From Flavobacteriales bacterium (GTDB lineage: Bacteria > Bacteroidota > Bacteroidia > Flavobacteriales_D > Crocinitomicaceae), in contig CANITF010000014.1 of assembly GCA_947470515.1 (NCBI GenBank), positions 1-64,000 on the forward strand: a stretch of DNA of 64,000 nucleotides. Reading direction: 5' to 3'. The notes below the pieces were generated by a model. The model ran no database searches. It was not told the origin of the DNA and saw only the letters and a program-made list of their open reading frames with translations. Every line of letters starts with the position of its first letter. Within the stretch, counting starts at the first letter, position 1. The translations under genes were made by a program, and so were the position numbers. Positions 9,148-16,075 of this stretch are shown one piece after another.

Positions 9148-10153
9148 TGTTGTTATTCCCTGTCGAAATGAATCTCAATACATTGAAGAATGTGTAGTTG
9201 CAATTTATTCTTGTGATTTACCTCTAGACCATCAAATTGAAGTTTTTGTCGTTGATGGTATGAGTAACGATGGAACTAGGGATATTGTTGAATTACTAAA
9301 ATTGAAATATCAAAACTTATTTTTAGTTGATAATATTTTGCAATTAACACCGTATGCTTTCAATTTGGGAATTTACACAGGAGGAAAAGTTGATTTTGTT
9401 CAAATTGTAGGAGCAAGACACATATTAAGCAACAATTATCTTTCAAATTGCCTTGCGAATTTAGAAAATGATAAATCTATTTGGTGTGTTGGTGGAAAAA
9501 TTATTAATGAATACATAAATGAAACAAGTAAAGTGATTTCCAAAGCGATGTCAACTACTTTTGGAATGGGCCTTGGTAATTTTAGGACGTTATTGAAGTC
9601 TGGATTTACTGATACAGTAACAAGTCCAATGTACCCATATTGGGTCTTTGAAAAAATTGGATTTTTTGACGAAGAATTGATTCGCAATCAAGATGATGAT
9701 TTCAATTTCAGAGTTTCCCAAGCTGGTGGTAAAATCTATTATGATAACGATATTTCCTTAAAATATTACGTGCGAGGAAACTATGACGGACTCTGGAGAC
9801 AATTCTTCCAATATGGATATTGGAAAGTTTTTGTAAATAAAAAACACAAGGCTGTGACGACTCTGAGACAGCTAGTCCCGCCAATGTTCGTTTTATATCT
9901 GTTTACTTGGGCATTGTCTATACTTATTGGATTCAATGTATTTTTTGTTTTTTCTTTGCCTTTAATTGGCTATCTTTTTTTAAGCATTTTTTTTACAATG
10001 GTTATAAGTGATGATAACATAAATAAATGGGGCGTTTTTAAAACCTTTCCGATATTGCATGTAAGTTATGGCCTAGGATATTTAAAAGGAATTATTGATT
10101 TTTTAATATTAAATAAAAAACCTTCCAATAAACAAAAACGATTATCACGATAA
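9134..10153 (+). CDS. Glycosyltransferase family 2 (GT-A) with C-terminal membrane segments
   Basis: This 339-residue family 2 glycosyltransferase resembles succinoglycan-type ExoA enzymes. The GT-A core starts with KISVVIPCRNESQYIEECV and has the nucleotide-binding VVDGMSNDGTRDIV. A further segment, FFDEELIRNQDDDFNFRV, carries the ED-like acceptor motif as DDD. Residues about 245-320 form two to three hydrophobic helices, so it is anchored in the inner membrane. The ATG at 9134 lies within the last codons of the upstream polymerase. The stop is followed by a heptamer array leading into the aminotransferase gene. Confidence 0.86.
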   Translation: MKKISVVIPCRNESQYIEECVVAIYSCDLPLDHQIEVFVVDGMSNDGTRDIVELLKLKYQNLFLVDNILQLTPYAFNLGIYTGGKVDFVQIVGARHILSNNYLSNCLANLENDKSIWCVGGKIINEYINETSKVISKAMSTTFGMGLGNFRTLLKSGFTDTVTSPMYPYWVFEKIGFFDEELIRNQDDDFNFRVSQAGGKIYYDNDISLKYYVRGNYDGLWRQFFQYGYWKVFVNKKHKAVTTLRQLVPPMFVLYLFTWALSILIGFNVFFVFSLPLIGYLFLSIFFTMVISDDNINKWGVFKTFPILHVSYGLGYLKGIIDFLILNKKPSNKQKRLSR

Positions 10154-10164
10154 TTTGTACCTTC

Positions 10165-10206
10165 GAATCTCAAATCTCAAATCTCAAATCACGAATCCCA
10201 AATCAA
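10165..10206 (+). repeat. Heptanucleotide array, 6 units, consensus RAATCNC
   Basis: Six adjacent 7-base units (gaatctc, aaatctc, aaatctc, aaatcac, gaatccc, aaatcaa) fill the gap between the family 2 glycosyltransferase and the ATG of the aminotransferase. The last unit runs into that ATG. Arrays with the same period but different sequence occur at 12586, 12831, 15951, 36084 and 53281. Confidence 0.85.
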
Positions 10207-11423
10207 TGAACATGATTCCTTTTTCACCACCACGTATAGATCAAAAAGTAATTGATGAAGTTACGGCAGCATTGAAAAGTGGATGGATCACAACTGGTCC
10301 TCGCACAAAATTGTTTGAGAAAAAAATTACAGAATATTGTGGTTGTCAAACAACTGTTGCAGTAAATTCTTGGACAATGGGCATGCAAGTTTTGTTGAAT
10401 TGGTGGGGAATTAGTGAAGGTGATGAGGTTATTTTACCTGCTTATACCTATTGTGCAAGTGCAAATGTGATTGTTCATTCTGGGGCAAAAGCAATAATGG
10501 TCGATATCAATAAGGATGATTTTAATATTTCTGTTGATGCAATCCGTAAGGCGATAACGCCACGAACTAAAGCAATAATTGCAGTTGATTTAGCAGGTTT
10601 TCCATGCGATTATGATCAATTAAATGCACTGGTTCGGGAAGAGGGAATTCGATCGATATTTTCAGCGAATAATGAAAAACAAGAGCAATTAGAGAGAATT
10701 CTTGTGATCAGTGATGCGGCGCACAGTTTTGGAGCTACAATGAATGGAAAACGTTCTGGATCCTTAACAGATATTAGTTGTTTTTCTTTTCATGCTGTAA
10801 AGAATTTGACAACGGCCGAAGGTGGAGCTTTGTGTTTCAATCTACCAGTTGGTTTTGATCACGAAGATATCTACAGAGATTTTTGTACAATGATTTTACA
10901 TGGTCAAAACAAAGATGCTTTAGCAAAAACGCAAAAAGGAAACTGGCGTTACGATGTTGAAGAGCCAGGATTTAAGTGTAATATGACTGATTTACAAGCT
11001 GCAATAGGTTTGGTTGAATTGGAACGTTATGAGGAAAACTTGGTCCGTCGAAAAGCAATTTTCGAACAATATGACGATGCTTTTTCTAACTATGATTGGG
11101 CAATAACACCTTTGCACACAACAAATTCAAAAGTAACGAGTTACCATTTATATCAATTAAGAATAGCAGGAATTACAGAAGAACAACGAGATGCAATTAT
11201 GCAATTGATTTTTGATCAAGATGTTTCAGTTAATGTTCACTTCTTGCCATTACCAACATTAACAGCTTATAAAAAACGCGGTTACAAAATGGAAGATTAT
11301 CCTGAAACATGGAATAAATACCACAATGAGATTTCTCTTCCCGTTTATTATAATTTGACAGATGAGCAGGTAGAAATTGTTGTTGGAGCGGTTAAGAATG
11401 CTGTTAATTTGATTCTAAGTTGA
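10206..11423 (+). CDS. DegT/DnrJ/EryC1 family PLP-dependent aminotransferase
   Basis: This PLP enzyme of the sugar aminotransferase family (PglE/WecE/ArnB type) converts a nucleotide-linked keto-sugar to an amino-sugar. The N-terminus MNMIPFSPPRIDQKVIDEVTAALKSGWITTGP is the classic family start and fixes the ATG at 10206. An in-frame TTG at 10155 would add 17 residues that only translate the heptamer array. SDAAHSFGATMNGKRSG gives the PLP-binding aspartate, and FSFHAVKNLTTAEGGAL gives the Schiff-base lysine. Length (405 residues) is normal. Its stop TGA overlaps the TTG start of the RAYT gene. It implies that the glycan contains an amino sugar. Confidence 0.9.
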   Translation: MNMIPFSPPRIDQKVIDEVTAALKSGWITTGPRTKLFEKKITEYCGCQTTVAVNSWTMGMQVLLNWWGISEGDEVILPAYTYCASANVIVHSGAKAIMVDINKDDFNISVDAIRKAITPRTKAIIAVDLAGFPCDYDQLNALVREEGIRSIFSANNEKQEQLERILVISDAAHSFGATMNGKRSGSLTDISCFSFHAVKNLTTAEGGALCFNLPVGFDHEDIYRDFCTMILHGQNKDALAKTQKGNWRYDVEEPGFKCNMTDLQAAIGLVELERYEENLVRRKAIFEQYDDAFSNYDWAITPLHTTNSKVTSYHLYQLRIAGITEEQRDAIMQLIFDQDVSVNVHFLPLPTLTAYKKRGYKMEDYPETWNKYHNEISLPVYYNLTDEQVEIVVGAVKNAVNLILS

Positions 11424-12001
11424 AGGAAAGAAAACGCACTAGGTTGGAAGGATATGATTATTCAACAGATAATCTGTATTTCATAACGTCTTGTGTACAA
11501 GATCGAGAATCTTGTTTTGGGGAAATTGTTAATAATTTGATGATTCTGAATGAATTTGGAAAAATTGCACATAATCAATTTGTTTGGTTGCAAAATCAAT
11601 ACGCATATTTAATGGTTCATAATTTTGTGATTATGCCAGATCATGTTCATGCGGTTGTTGAAATTAATAGGAATTTGGATTTTGTAGGGAATGGTCGCGA
11701 CCATTCCGTACTAAAAAATCCAAATCCAAATCCAAATCCAAATCCAAATCCAAATCCAAATCCAATTCAATCCCAAAAACCGTTAAAAATTAAATCATTA
11801 TCCGAATTAGTCGGCGCATATAAAACAACGGTTTCAAAACAAATACATTTAGCTGGTAAGGAAAGATTTAATTGGCAAAAGTCTTTTCATGATCGAATTA
11901 TTCGCAACGAAATGGAATTCGGAAGAATAATAAATTACATTGATGACAATCCGTCAAATTGGAAAAAAGAAAAGTTAAATGTATTGTTAACAGCAATATA
12001 A
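11420..12001 (+). CDS. REP-associated tyrosine transposase (RAYT, IS200-like Y1 family)
   Basis: This 193-residue HUH endonuclease is of the RAYT family. The N-terminal KERKRTRLEGYDYSTDNLYF and ITSCVQDR segments, the HUH motif MPDHVHAVVEI, and the C-terminal HDRIIRNEMEFGRIINYIDDNPSNW are all typical. RAYTs are single-copy domesticated relatives of IS200/IS605 transposases that act on short palindromic REP elements. The start is a TTG sharing bases with the aminotransferase stop (TTGA); the next residues match the usual RAYT N-terminus, so I accept it. An insertion between the two conserved halves carries a 20-base palindrome and eight Asn-Pro repeats. The gene sits inside a polysaccharide operon, in frame with its direction, and looks intact. 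Confidence 0.88.
   Translation: MKERKRTRLEGYDYSTDNLYFITSCVQDRESCFGEIVNNLMILNEFGKIAHNQFVWLQNQYAYLMVHNFVIMPDHVHAVVEINRNLDFVGNGRDHSVLKNPNPNPNPNPNPNPNPIQSQKPLKIKSLSELVGAYKTTVSKQIHLAGKERFNWQKSFHDRIIRNEMEFGRIINYIDDNPSNWKKEKLNVLLTAI
11673..11725 (+). repeat. Nested palindrome inside the RAYT gene
   Basis: A perfect 20-base palindrome at 11688-11707 (arms GGAATGGTCG and CGACCATTCC) is flanked by a second pair of arms, 11673-11683 and 11715-11725, that are exact 11-base complements (ATTTGGATTTT and AAAATCCAAAT). It encodes the NGRDHS stretch of the RAYT insertion. The shape resembles a REP hairpin. The link to REP elements is inference. Confidence 0.75.
11717..11764 (+). repeat. Hexamer array (AATCCA)8 coding Asn-Pro repeats
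   Basis: Eight perfect AATCCA units in frame encode eight consecutive Asn-Pro pairs within the RAYT. Because the unit is six bases, copy-number change would keep the frame. Confidence 0.9.
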
Positions 12002-12002
12002 C

Positions 12003-12587
12003 ATGAAAAGAACCTTCGATATCCTTCTTTCAATTATCATTTTGCTGATATTTCTCCCCATCGGATTAATAATGGCATTGTGGATTCTAATTGAATCAAA
12101 AGGAGGTGTTTTCTATCGGCAAGAACGAATTGGAAAGTTTGGGAGTCCATTTCTTATTTTGAAATTTCGCTCTATGCGCAAAGATGCGGACAAACTGGGT
12201 AAGTTAACAGTTGGTCGTGACCATAGAATTACACAATCAGGTCATTTTTTACGAAAATTTAAACTAGATGAATTCCCTCAATTTATCAATGTGTTGAAAG
12301 GTGAAATGAGCATAGTTGGTCCACGTCCAGAAGTGAAAGAGTTTGTGGATTTATATACTGAAGACCAACGTCAAGTCCTTAATGTAAGACCTGGAATTAC
12401 TGATTATGCATCAGTCGAATATTTCAATGAAAATGAAATGCTCGGTAAGTCTGAAGACCCGCATAAAACGTACATTGAAGTTATCATGCCAGCGAAAATC
12501 GAGTTGAATAAAAAATACCTTGCTAATCCATCTTTAGGAAATGACCTTTCGATTATGTGGAGAACGTTTAAAAGAATTGTTTCTTAG
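12003..12587 (+). CDS. Sugar-1-phosphate transferase to undecaprenyl phosphate (PglC-type)
   Basis: This 194-residue monotopic phosphoglycosyl transferase starts glycan assembly by moving a sugar-1-phosphate to undecaprenyl phosphate. It consists of one N-terminal hydrophobic segment (FDILLSIIILLIFLPIGLIM) and the bacterial sugar transferase domain, with GGVFYRQERIGKFG, FLILKFRSM, the KLDEFPQFINVLKGEMSIVG segment carrying the catalytic Asp-Glu pair, and VGPRPE. It lacks the extra N-terminal membrane region of WbaP/WcaJ-type enzymes, so it is the short PglC form. It begins one base after the RAYT stop. Its TAG stop overlaps the first heptamer of the following array. It closes the polysaccharide cluster. 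Confidence 0.9.
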   Translation: MKRTFDILLSIIILLIFLPIGLIMALWILIESKGGVFYRQERIGKFGSPFLILKFRSMRKDADKLGKLTVGRDHRITQSGHFLRKFKLDEFPQFINVLKGEMSIVGPRPEVKEFVDLYTEDQRQVLNVRPGITDYASVEYFNENEMLGKSEDPHKTYIEVIMPAKIELNKKYLANPSLGNDLSIMWRTFKRIVS

Positions 12588-12634
12588 TTACAAGTTGCTA
12601 GTTACTAGTTGCTAGTTACGAGTTACAAGTTGAA
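12586..12634 (+). repeat. Heptanucleotide array, 7 units, consensus AGTTRNN
   Basis: Seven contiguous 7-base units (agttaca, agttgct, agttact, agttgct, agttacg, agttaca, agttgaa) start inside the TAG stop of the sugar transferase. They are followed after six bases by the first copy of the 49-base repeat at 12641. Confidence 0.85.
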
Positions 12635-12640
12635 ATCCAT

Positions 12641-12689
12641 CTATGTGTTCTATGTTTCACTTCAACAAACTCAGTGTATAGTGATGCGT
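12641..12689 (+). repeat. 49-bp interspersed repeat with CACTTC...CTCAGTG core, copy 1
   Basis: This stretch aligns with 12780-12828 over 49 bases with roughly 80% identity. The core CACTTCAACAAACTCAGTG has CACT/AGTG ends. Read on the minus strand it has GAGTTTGTTGAA, close to the GAGCTTGCCGAA seen at the end of groEL. I recall elements of this GAGCTTGTCGAA type as common between genes in Bacteroidota. Confidence 0.65.
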
Positions 12690-12779
12690 TTAGACGTTGA
12701 GCGATAAGTGCAAAGAGAGGAGTTAGTAGTTTAGTTTCAATTTGAAAAATGTGTCTAAGTCTTTCAAAAAAAATCAAAC

Positions 12780-12828
12780 CTATGTTTTCTATGTGCCACT
12801 TCGATAAACTCAGTGCATCGCTATGTGG
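12780..12828 (+). repeat. 49-bp interspersed repeat, copy 2
   Basis: This is the second copy of the repeat at 12641-12689, with core CACTTCGATAAACTCAGTG, which on the minus strand reads CACTGAGTTTATCGAAGTG. The same CTCAGTGCATC string occurs a third time at 12861-12871, overlapping the ZIP transporter stop. Confidence 0.65.
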
Positions 12829-12830
12829 TT

Positions 12831-12871
12831 CAAATTACAAATCCCTAATCCCAAATTCTTCTCAGTGCATC
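12831..12871 (-). repeat. Heptamer array (4 units) plus repeat-core remnant at the ZIP gene end
   Basis: Units caaatta, caaatcc, ctaatcc and caaattc run from 12831 to 12858 and are followed by CTCAGTGCATC at 12861-12871. Read in the direction of the ZIP gene, the order is stop codon within CACTGAG, then the array. The same order (stop in a palindrome, then AATTTGG/GATTnnn heptamers) is found after groEL at 36084-36135. Confidence 0.6.
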
Positions 12872-13596
12872 ACAAATGCCAAACCACAGCCAACAAAAAT
12901 CGCTAATAATTTCAATAAATTAAACTTATGATTTTCTGACGTTTCAAAAATAATCGTAGTTGAAATATGTAGAAACATACCTACCACAATCGCAAGAATT
13001 ACATGATAATCCAATCCAAATTCTCCTGGTAAAGTTAACATGCCTATTGCAACACCTAATGGTGTCATGATTCCAAACAACATCAGTACAATCCAAGATT
13101 TTATCAAAGTAAGATTCGTGTTCACCAATAACGTCATTAGAGCAATCGCAACAGGTAATTGATGAAACAAGATTCCTAATAGAAGTGAATTATCATGTCC
13201 ATGATCATGAGAACTTAAAATCTCAAATCCCATTAATTGATTTCCCAAAGGAATTCCTTCTAAAATTGAATGAACTGAAAGTGACAGGAACATTCCCCAT
13301 GGCATTTTTTGACCTTTGTGAACGTGCACGTGACCATGCTCAATGCCGCCAGAGAAAAACTCCATCAATAATTGAATCAAGAAACCTATAAGAATATAAA
13401 TTCCAATAGATGCAGATTCTTCGTGGTACAAGTCAGGTATGAAGTGTGTAAAAGCGATAGAAAGCAGAAATCCACCACTAAATGCTAATAGCAATTTAAT
13501 GATTTGAGCCTTGTTTGTTTGTTGCAAATAGGTAACAAAAAAACCACCTAAAACAACAGATAAGATTAAACTTGTAAAAACTATAATTGATTCCAT
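12862..13596 (-). CDS. ZIP family divalent metal transporter
   Basis: This 244-residue ZIP family transporter is expected to import zinc or another divalent metal across the inner membrane. It has about eight hydrophobic segments. The metal-site motifs are FTHFIPDLYHEES in an early helix, HSILEGIPLG (HxxxE) in the fourth, and FHQLPVAIAL (HxxP) in the fifth. Two histidine-rich loops, GIEHGHVHVHKG and SSHDHGHDN, fit cytoplasmic metal-binding loops of the family. The start ATG shares a base with the stop of the upstream methyltransferase (TAATG), so the two are translated together. The stop lies in a repeat remnant. Confidence 0.92.
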   Translation of the reverse strand: MESIIVFTSLILSVVLGGFFVTYLQQTNKAQIIKLLLAFSGGFLLSIAFTHFIPDLYHEESASIGIYILIGFLIQLLMEFFSGGIEHGHVHVHKGQKMPWGMFLSLSVHSILEGIPLGNQLMGFEILSSHDHGHDNSLLLGILFHQLPVAIALMTLLVNTNLTLIKSWIVLMLFGIMTPLGVAIGMLTLPGEFGLDYHVILAIVVGMFLHISTTIIFETSENHKFNLLKLLAIFVGCGLAFVMH

Positions 13597-14330
13597 TAGA
13601 TTTTTTTGGCAATGATGATCAAACGATCAGATGTTTTTTCGTTAAATGCATTCAATGAGAAGTTGCCAAAAGTACGCATAATCTCGAAATTATTTTCTGT
13701 AAGTAGTTGTACAAAATCTTTCTCTTTCAATGCTTGAACACGTTCCGTATAATTAAATTCTTGGGCATCAGCATTAAAATGTATGTTTTTAAAGATATGC
13801 GTGCCATCGTAGTTTCTTGTCAAATAAAACGCAATTCCGTCCACAACTTTAACTTCATTCTCAACGAGATTGTCAATTACTTTTTGTGCATTCATAAAAT
13901 CGATAATCAAACACCCTTTGTCTTCCAACATTTCATGAATTGAACGGATCACACTTTCATTATCTATAAGTTTATCAAAATATCCAAAACTAGTAAAAAG
14001 GTTAAAAATAGCTGTGAATTTAGCTCCTTCAATAACTTCTCTCATGTCATGTACTGCAAAGGAAAGTGTATCATTTTGCTTTTCATTTGCTTTAGAAATG
14101 CTATTTGGAGATAAGTCTACACCTAGTACATTGTATCCATGTTGATTCAAAGTCACCGAATGTCGTCCTTTTCCACATGCTAAATCAAGAACTTTTGAAT
14201 CCTTTTCTAATTCTAAAAATGTCAATAAATTTGATATGAATTTAGCAGCTTCTTCATCATTTCTACTTTTATACAAAGTATGATAATAGGAAGTGTCAAA
14301 CCAGTCTGCGAACCATTCTTTTGAATTCAT
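13596..14330 (-). CDS. Class I SAM-dependent methyltransferase
   Basis: This 244-residue methyltransferase has motif I as VLDLACGKGRHSVTLNQHGY (around residue 47), the acidic end of strand 2 as VLGVDLSPNSI, and the post-motif segment TAIFNLFTSFGYFDK. These match the Methyltransf_25-type small-molecule methyltransferases. The substrate is not identifiable. It is the first gene of a two-gene minus-strand operon with the ZIP transporter, overlapping by one base. It is divergent from siaB, with about 100 bases between them that hold the siaB promoter. Confidence 0.85.
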   Translation of the reverse strand: MNSKEWFADWFDTSYYHTLYKSRNDEEAAKFISNLLTFLELEKDSKVLDLACGKGRHSVTLNQHGYNVLGVDLSPNSISKANEKQNDTLSFAVHDMREVIEGAKFTAIFNLFTSFGYFDKLIDNESVIRSIHEMLEDKGCLIIDFMNAQKVIDNLVENEVKVVDGIAFYLTRNYDGTHIFKNIHFNADAQEFNYTERVQALKEKDFVQLLTENNFEIMRTFGNFSLNAFNEKTSDRLIIIAKKI

Positions 14331-14381
14331 TGGTCAAAGATAATGTTTCTAAATAAATAGATTTTATTATTTAGTCGTTCT

Positions 14382-14415
14382 TTTGTTTACCTTGAAATAC
14401 AATTCCTTATATTTG
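14382..14415 (+). promoter_or_regulatory. Bacteroidota-type promoter for siaB-siaC-coaE
   Basis: A -33 TTTG at 14382-14385 and a -7 box TATATTTG at 14408-14415 (consensus TAnnTTTG) are 22 bases apart and lie just upstream of the siaB ATG at 14432. Confidence 0.5.
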
Positions 14416-14431
14416 TTTTGAAACTATTTAA

Positions 14432-14986
14432 ATGTCACTAAACAACGTGTATAATCTTTACCGTACCATGGAGGAAGAAAATGTAATTCTTTCTTTCAAA
14501 GGTATTGTTACACCTAAGTTATTGACGTCTGTTCTTCATATAATGGAAGCTAAAATGGATTCATTGCAAGAGGCGCAAAGAACACGAAAAAAAGTTTTTA
14601 ATGTATTAGTTGAATGTTTACAGAATTTATATCACCACGTTGACGAAAGTCCCTTGCCTATTTCAAAGGAAATTTTAGAAAGGAATTCTGCCCTTGTTTT
14701 AATAGTAAAAGAAAATGATCATTTTGTTGTTCGAACTGGAAATTATATAAATAAAGACAAGGTAAAAGATTTACAAGAAAAATTGAACATTATAAACTCA
14801 ATGAACAAAGATGAATTGAGAGAATATTATCAACTTAGTTTAAATAATTCAATGGTTTCAAATAAAGGAACCGCTGGATTAGGAATGATTGATATTGCTC
14901 GAAAGTCTGGAAATAAATTGGATTTTGATTTTTTAAAAATAAATGAAGAAACAAGCTTTTTTTGCTTGAATGTGAAAATTGATTAA
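14432..14986 (+). CDS. SiaB family protein kinase
   Basis: This 184-residue protein matches the SiaB family (DUF6272), histidine-kinase-like ATPase fold proteins that phosphorylate SiaC. Visible elements are VFNVLVECLQNLYHHVDES around residue 55-75, which is the N-box-like helix with its Glu and Asn, and SNKGTAGLGMIDIARKSGNKL near 150, the glycine-rich nucleotide lid. In Pseudomonas aeruginosa SiaB opposes the phosphatase SiaA, and unphosphorylated SiaC activates the diguanylate cyclase SiaD. Neither SiaA nor SiaD is in this window. siaC follows eight bases downstream, so kinase and substrate are co-expressed. The family call is confident; the output in this organism is unknown. Confidence 0.82.
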   Translation: MSLNNVYNLYRTMEEENVILSFKGIVTPKLLTSVLHIMEAKMDSLQEAQRTRKKVFNVLVECLQNLYHHVDESPLPISKEILERNSALVLIVKENDHFVVRTGNYINKDKVKDLQEKLNIINSMNKDELREYYQLSLNNSMVSNKGTAGLGMIDIARKSGNKLDFDFLKINEETSFFCLNVKID

Positions 14987-14994
14987 GTTAGAAT

Positions 14995-15375
14995 ATGATG
15001 GAAAATTTACATTTAGTGGCATCTGCCAAAACACCAGAAGTACTTTTTGATTCTGAATCAGGAGTTTTATTGCTTAAAGGACGATCGATTCCAGAGAATT
15101 CTATTGAGTTTTATAAACCATTGAACGATTGGATTGACTCGTATGCTTCAAAACCATCGACCACTACTTGTATTGACATGAAGTTGGAATACTTTAATAC
15201 ATCATCGTCAAAATGCATTTTGGATTTATTCAAGAAATTAGAAAAATTGGATGGAACAGCTGTTTCTGTCAACTGGTATTTCGAGGAGGATGATGAAGAT
15301 ATGGAAGAAGCAGGAGAAGATTATCAAGCAATCATCAAATTGCCTTTCAAAATGATTGAAGTAGAAGAAATATAA
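14995..15375 (+). CDS. SiaC family regulatory phosphoprotein (DUF1987)
   Basis: This 126-residue protein is the SiaC/DUF1987 type. The KTPEVLFDSESGVLLLKGRSIPEN start and the MKLEYFNTSSSKCILDLFKKL core are family hallmarks. Thr69 in FNTSS aligns with the phosphorylated threonine (Thr68) of Pseudomonas SiaC. The C-terminal part is acidic (EEDDEDMEEAGED). It is predicted to be the substrate of the SiaB kinase encoded immediately upstream and to switch a partner protein. The gene is followed seven bases later by coaE. The partner is not encoded here. Confidence 0.85.
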   Translation: MMENLHLVASAKTPEVLFDSESGVLLLKGRSIPENSIEFYKPLNDWIDSYASKPSTTTCIDMKLEYFNTSSSKCILDLFKKLEKLDGTAVSVNWYFEEDDEDMEEAGEDYQAIIKLPFKMIEVEEI

Positions 15376-15381
15376 ATCTGT

Positions 15382-15966
15382 TTGAAAAAGATTGGTATTA
15401 CTGGAGGAATAGGTTCAGGGAAAAGTGTCGTTGGACAAATTCTCGAGGCAATGCATTTTCCTGTATATTATTCAGATCAACAATCAAAAATTCTTGTCGA
15501 TACAGATCTCATTATTCGAGAAGAATTAATAAAATTATTAGGCACGAAAGTTTATCTAGATGGTAAATTAAACCGTCCCTTTTTAACGCAACAACTTTTT
15601 TCAAACGATGATTTGCGGTTAAAAATCAATCAAATTATTCATCCCAAAGTTCGTGAAGCCTTCACTAATTGGGTAAATAAACAGTCATCAAATCTTGTTT
15701 TCAATGAGGCAGCAATTCTTTTTGAAACTGGAGCATACCAATTAATGGATTATAACATTCTTGTAACCGCACCGTTAGAATTGAAAATTGATCGTGTCTT
15801 GAAACGTGATAATATTACAATTAATGAATTTCAAGAACGCATCTCAAAACAATGGAGCGATGAAGAAAAAATTCCTTTAGCTGATTTCGTAATTGTGAAT
15901 GATGAGGTTAAACCACTGTTGCAGCAAATTGAAGCGATATTAATAAAAGTAAAAAGTAAAAAGTAA
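15382..15966 (+). CDS. coaE: Dephospho-CoA kinase
   Basis: This 194-residue kinase catalyses the last step of coenzyme A synthesis, ATP-dependent phosphorylation of dephospho-CoA. The P-loop GITGGIGSGKSVVG is at residues 4-17. HPKVREAFTNW and FNEAAILFETGAY follow, as in CoaE, and DRVLKRDNIT is the lid region. The start is a TTG at 15382, supported by the immediate P-loop strand KKIGITGG. The last codons (KVKSKK then TAA) are made of the AAAAAGT heptamer array, so the C-terminus is set by the repeat. It is the third gene after siaB-siaC. Confidence 0.92.
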   Translation: MKKIGITGGIGSGKSVVGQILEAMHFPVYYSDQQSKILVDTDLIIREELIKLLGTKVYLDGKLNRPFLTQQLFSNDDLRLKINQIIHPKVREAFTNWVNKQSSNLVFNEAAILFETGAYQLMDYNILVTAPLELKIDRVLKRDNITINEFQERISKQWSDEEKIPLADFVIVNDEVKPLLQQIEAILIKVKSKK

Positions 15967-15999
15967 AAAGTAAAAAGTAAAAAGTAAAAAGTAAAAAGT
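15944..15999 (+). repeat. Heptanucleotide array (AAAAAGT)7 at the end of coaE
   Basis: Seven perfect AAAAAGT units occupy 15951-15999, with a diverged unit at 15944-15950. The coaE stop TAA (15964-15966) lies inside. The following 16017-16070 is rich in CTTTTT/CCTTTT strings that can pair with the array, so together they could form a long imperfect hairpin between the convergent genes. Confidence 0.9.
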
Positions 16000-16075
16000 G
16001 TGATTCCATAAACCAACTTACTTTTTCCTTCTTCCTTTTACCTTAATTTTTTCCTTTCATCTTATTTTTTTCCTT

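Noticed and set aside
10155-10205. Upstream TTG start for the aminotransferase
   Set aside because: The extra residues only translate the heptamer array; the family N-terminus begins at the ATG at 10206.
11717-11764. CRISPR-like array
   Set aside because: The units are six bases in direct tandem with no spacers and are in frame within the RAYT gene.
12749-12931. Short plus-strand frame in the repeat region
   Set aside because: It is made of the 49-base repeat and heptamers and overlaps the end of the ZIP gene on the other strand.
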